Shown here piece by piece: positions 62,101 to 64,000 of a DNA stretch of 64,000 bases. The notes beneath the pieces are model-generated. The model ran no database searches. It had not been told where the DNA came from and was given only the letters and a program-made list of their open reading frames with translations. The stretch comes from Schlesneria paludicola DSM 18645 (GTDB taxonomy: Bacteria; Planctomycetota; Planctomycetia; Planctomycetales; Planctomycetaceae). Position 1 is the stretch's first letter. Each line of letters begins with the position of its first letter. The stretch spans positions 622,209 through 686,208 of the forward strand of contig NZ_JH636435.1 of NCBI RefSeq assembly GCF_000255655.1, written 5' to 3'. Both the position numbers and the translations under genes were made by a program.

Positions 62101-62466
62101 GTTGGCGCCCTCTTGTACCCAGTGCTCAAAATCATGCACCACTTCTGCCGACAAGGGGGCCGCCGGCGGCATGACGAAGCTTTCGTCAGTACGGCGAATG
62201 GCCAGAATGAGCGGACTTGCCTCCACGTTTCCAGGACGGATTGCCGGGCCAGAATCACCGCCTTTCAACAGCGATTCACGCGAATCAACTCGCAAGCCGC
62301 CTTTGACCTGATCTCGCCCATGACACTCAAAGCAGCGTTCAATCAGAACGGGGCGGATCTTCGTTTCGAAAAACAACTCACCGGCATCCGCCCCCCACAG
62401 GCTGTCCGTCGTCAGGATTACGAACGTCCAACTGAGTGCGAATGCAACAAGATCGCGTCGTATCAT
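59155..62466 (-). CDS. PSCyt1/LamG/DUF1549/DUF1553 cytochrome-like protein
   Basis: 1103 residues. Signal peptide at the N-terminus ([20 protein letters not shown]). The planctomycete cytochrome c-like domain PSCyt1 has a heme-binding CxxCH (Cys45, Cys48, His49; RCFECHG). A concanavalin-like LamG region follows ([32 protein letters not shown]). Then DUF1549/PSCyt2 ([59 protein letters not shown]) and DUF1553/PSD1 ([35 protein letters not shown]) complete it. It is predicted to be periplasmic, and is translationally coupled or adjacent to the DUF1501 gene. The role is believed to be electron transfer in carbohydrate oxidation, not established. Confidence 0.95.
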   Translation of the reverse strand: [1103 protein letters not shown]

Positions 62467-62546
62467 GCTGGGGCCCCGCTCCTATCACATGTCCTAATCT
62501 GCATATGATAGCGGCCGCCCAAACTCAATTTGAAGGTCGAACGCCT

Positions 62547-64000
62547 CTATTGCGGGGATTTTGCTGAGATCCCCCACGACTCGTCGAAGTAACCCGCCTT
62601 TACGACGTTGTCATCCCAGCCACGATCGAATGACTGTGTTGAATCAAGTTTCAAGACGGCCCAGTCACCCCAGCGCGGAAACAGCAAATAGTTGAACTTG
62701 GCGAGATCCGACTCTCGAAAGGTGTGCCCGCTGTTAAGCACGACATAGCGATTGTCGGCTCCCGGCAATGGATTGGGCGCAATCAATGCCGGCAGGTGGT
62801 CGGACGCGGGATATGTCATCCCGGCGAACTGAAGTGACTCGCGAGTCCACTTCAAGGGAAGGTCTGATAGCACCCGGGTGATCAGCGAGTTGCTGCCAGG
62901 GTCACCAAACAGAATCAGGTTTTTTGATTCCCAGTCCTCGGCGGTGACATCGATATCATTTTTGATGGGTAGCTCACCACGGAAGTAGTGATGCCACTCA
63001 TCCGCGAAACGTTTTAGACTGGCATCGGCATACGAACCGGCCGCTTGATTCCACGCCTGTCCAGTTCCGCGTACGCACAGAAACGGGGTGGCAAAGGCGT
63101 CGTCGATCGGCCCCTGAACGCCGGGCCGCTTGACGGTCCGTGACAATGGAGACTCGTCCCACTGCCATCGTCCATCACGAGAGGCGATGACCATGGATTG
63201 CGGTTGATTTGACGGAAGCAGTTTCACCGGGAGTTCTATTCCGCCGATGCGGACCGACTTGGGGAATGCGGGAAGCTTCGCTACATCAATGGCGAATTTC
63301 GAGATATTCAGCGGTTCATCAATGATCAACACGTCATTTTCCATTCGCGCCGAAAATTCAGCGCGGGCATAGTGCTGTTTAAGACCGAGTATCTGTAGCC
63401 AATGACAGCGGCCGTACTTCAGCGTCCAGGTGACGAAACGAAGTTTCCCACGAGCCTGATACCCCACGGCCGCATGTTCGGCGATTTGACGCAGTTGCTC
63501 CGTCTGTGTGACGGGGTCGATGACATGTCCGGTGTCGGGTGAAATTAAATTTGTCATCGTTAAACCCTCACGCGCCATCGCTTCATGCATGATCACGTGG
63601 GCCTGAAAGAACACATCTTTTCCGCCGATGCAGGCAATCGCAGGGACAACACCTGCGTTGGCGGCGTAATCGACGGAATCAAGCATGTGCAGACCTTGCT
63701 CTTGATGTTCAGGCAGCGGACCGACGACGACGAAACCGGGTATGGGCGTCTGCGAGAATTTGTGCGTATCCACATAGCCGCAATACGGGCCCAGGGCGAT
63801 GAAGCGATCGGGGTGCTTCAGCCCGAGATGCCATGTCCCCGATGCCCCCATCGACATGCCGCGCAGCACAATTCGGGTACGGTCAATCTGATATCGGCGA
63901 CAGACATCTTCGATCGCTTCGAACACATCGGTCTCACCCGACCAGCGGTAACAGTTTTCCACACGTCCCAAAGGATGCAGTTCAATAAACGGTTGATCGG
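62547..64000 (-). CDS. Prolyl-oligopeptidase-like serine hydrolase, 5' end missing
   Basis: The frame is open to the end of the window, so the gene starts beyond 64000. The TTG at 63971 is only the first possible start inside the window, and in-frame codons upstream (DQPFIELHPLG) look like real protein. An alpha/beta hydrolase core has the nucleophile elbow GMSMG in RIVLRGMSMGASGTWH, an Asp in ACIGGKD and a candidate His in DTGHVID. The C-terminal ~240 residues are beta-rich and similar to S9-type accessory domains, with a second Rossmann-like segment (NLILFGDPGSN). It probably hydrolyses ester or peptide bonds. It lies 80 bp upstream of the PSCyt gene on the same strand. Confidence 0.88.
   Translation of the reverse strand, partial: DQPFIELHPLGRVENCYRWSGETDVFEAIEDVCRRYQIDRTRIVLRGMSMGASGTWHLGLKHPDRFIALGPYCGYVDTHKFSQTPIPGFVVVGPLPEHQEQGLHMLDSVDYAANAGVVPAIACIGGKDVFFQAHVIMHEAMAREGLTMTNLISPDTGHVIDPVTQTEQLRQIAEHAAVGYQARGKLRFVTWTLKYGRCHWLQILGLKQHYARAEFSARMENDVLIIDEPLNISKFAIDVAKLPAFPKSVRIGGIELPVKLLPSNQPQSMVIASRDGRWQWDESPLSRTVKRPGVQGPIDDAFATPFLCVRGTGQAWNQAAGSYADASLKRFADEWHHYFRGELPIKNDIDVTAEDWESKNLILFGDPGSNSLITRVLSDLPLKWTRESLQFAGMTYPASDHLPALIAPNPLPGADNRYVVLNSGHTFRESDLAKFNYLLFPRWGDWAVLKLDSTQSFDRGWDDNVVKAGYFDESWGISAKSPQ

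Overview
The window looks like a chromosomal segment of a planctomycete, with mid-50s percent GC by eye. The basis is gene content: a Planctomycetes/Verrucomicrobia-type bacterial microcompartment (BMC) operon, a paired PSCyt1/PSCyt2/PSD1 (DUF1549/DUF1553) and DUF1501 gene set, ECF sigma factor with Ser/Thr kinase pairs, an NPCBM protein, a long MoxR/DUF58/VWA operon and several families of palindromic repeats. I would guess a Schlesneria- or Planctopirus-like member of the Planctomycetales, but the genus cannot be fixed from this sequence.

Layout. (1) Positions 1-16.1 kb, minus strand: a tightly packed operon read from 16.1 kb towards 1. It encodes a SIMPL-domain protein, a squalene-cyclase-fold protein, a MoxR AAA ATPase, a DUF58 protein, a BatA/VWA membrane protein, a second VWA membrane protein, a multi-spanning membrane protein, a coiled-coil secreted protein, a small secreted protein, an NPCBM protein, and the first codons of another secreted protein cut off by the window edge. 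(2) 16.3-20.6 kb: a PQQ-propeller protein, a second stand-alone DUF58 paralogue and an aquaporin-like channel with a good terminator. (3) 21-25.7 kb: an RND efflux pump (permease plus lipoprotein adaptor) without an outer-membrane factor. (4) 26.1-29.3 kb: an ECF sigma factor, an overlapping membrane/TPR protein that carries a palindromic element inside its reading frame and a 126-codon tandem duplication, and scpB. (5) 29.7-35.3 kb, minus: an ECF sigma factor, a zinc-finger Ser/Thr kinase and a giant anchored protein. (6) 36.0-37.7 kb: an anchored protein of unknown function and purN.

(7) 38.0-48.6 kb is the most interesting region: a complete BMC operon. It has a DeoR regulator with a palindromic operator overlapping its promoter, the PduL phosphotransacylase, two BMC-H shell proteins (one with a 64-residue cationic tail), a divergent acetate kinase, three BMC-P pentamers, a CoA-acylating aldehyde dehydrogenase, a class II aldolase with a C-terminal encapsulation peptide, a lactate/malate-type dehydrogenase, and an unexplained protein that looks like an encapsulation-tagged, catalytically dead RpiB-fold protein. 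Knowledge of the family suggests that fuculose-1-P or rhamnulose-1-P is split to lactaldehyde plus DHAP. Lactaldehyde is then oxidised to an acyl-CoA and on to acyl-phosphate and acid plus ATP, with NAD and CoA recycled inside the shell. Stem-loops sit in nearly every long intercistronic gap of this operon. An App1-type phosphatase follows 6 nt after the dehydrogenase.

(8) 48.8-57.1 kb: a YncE/phosphoesterase fusion, two universal stress proteins, an aminoglycoside-phosphotransferase-like/P-loop kinase fusion, a PDZ protein, a CHAD protein and a tiny membrane protein. (9) 57.7-64 kb, minus: DUF1501 and PSCyt/DUF1553 proteins and a truncated serine hydrolase. At least four families of palindromic repeats are scattered in the intergenic space. 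No rRNA, tRNA, CRISPR array, transposase or prophage gene was seen.
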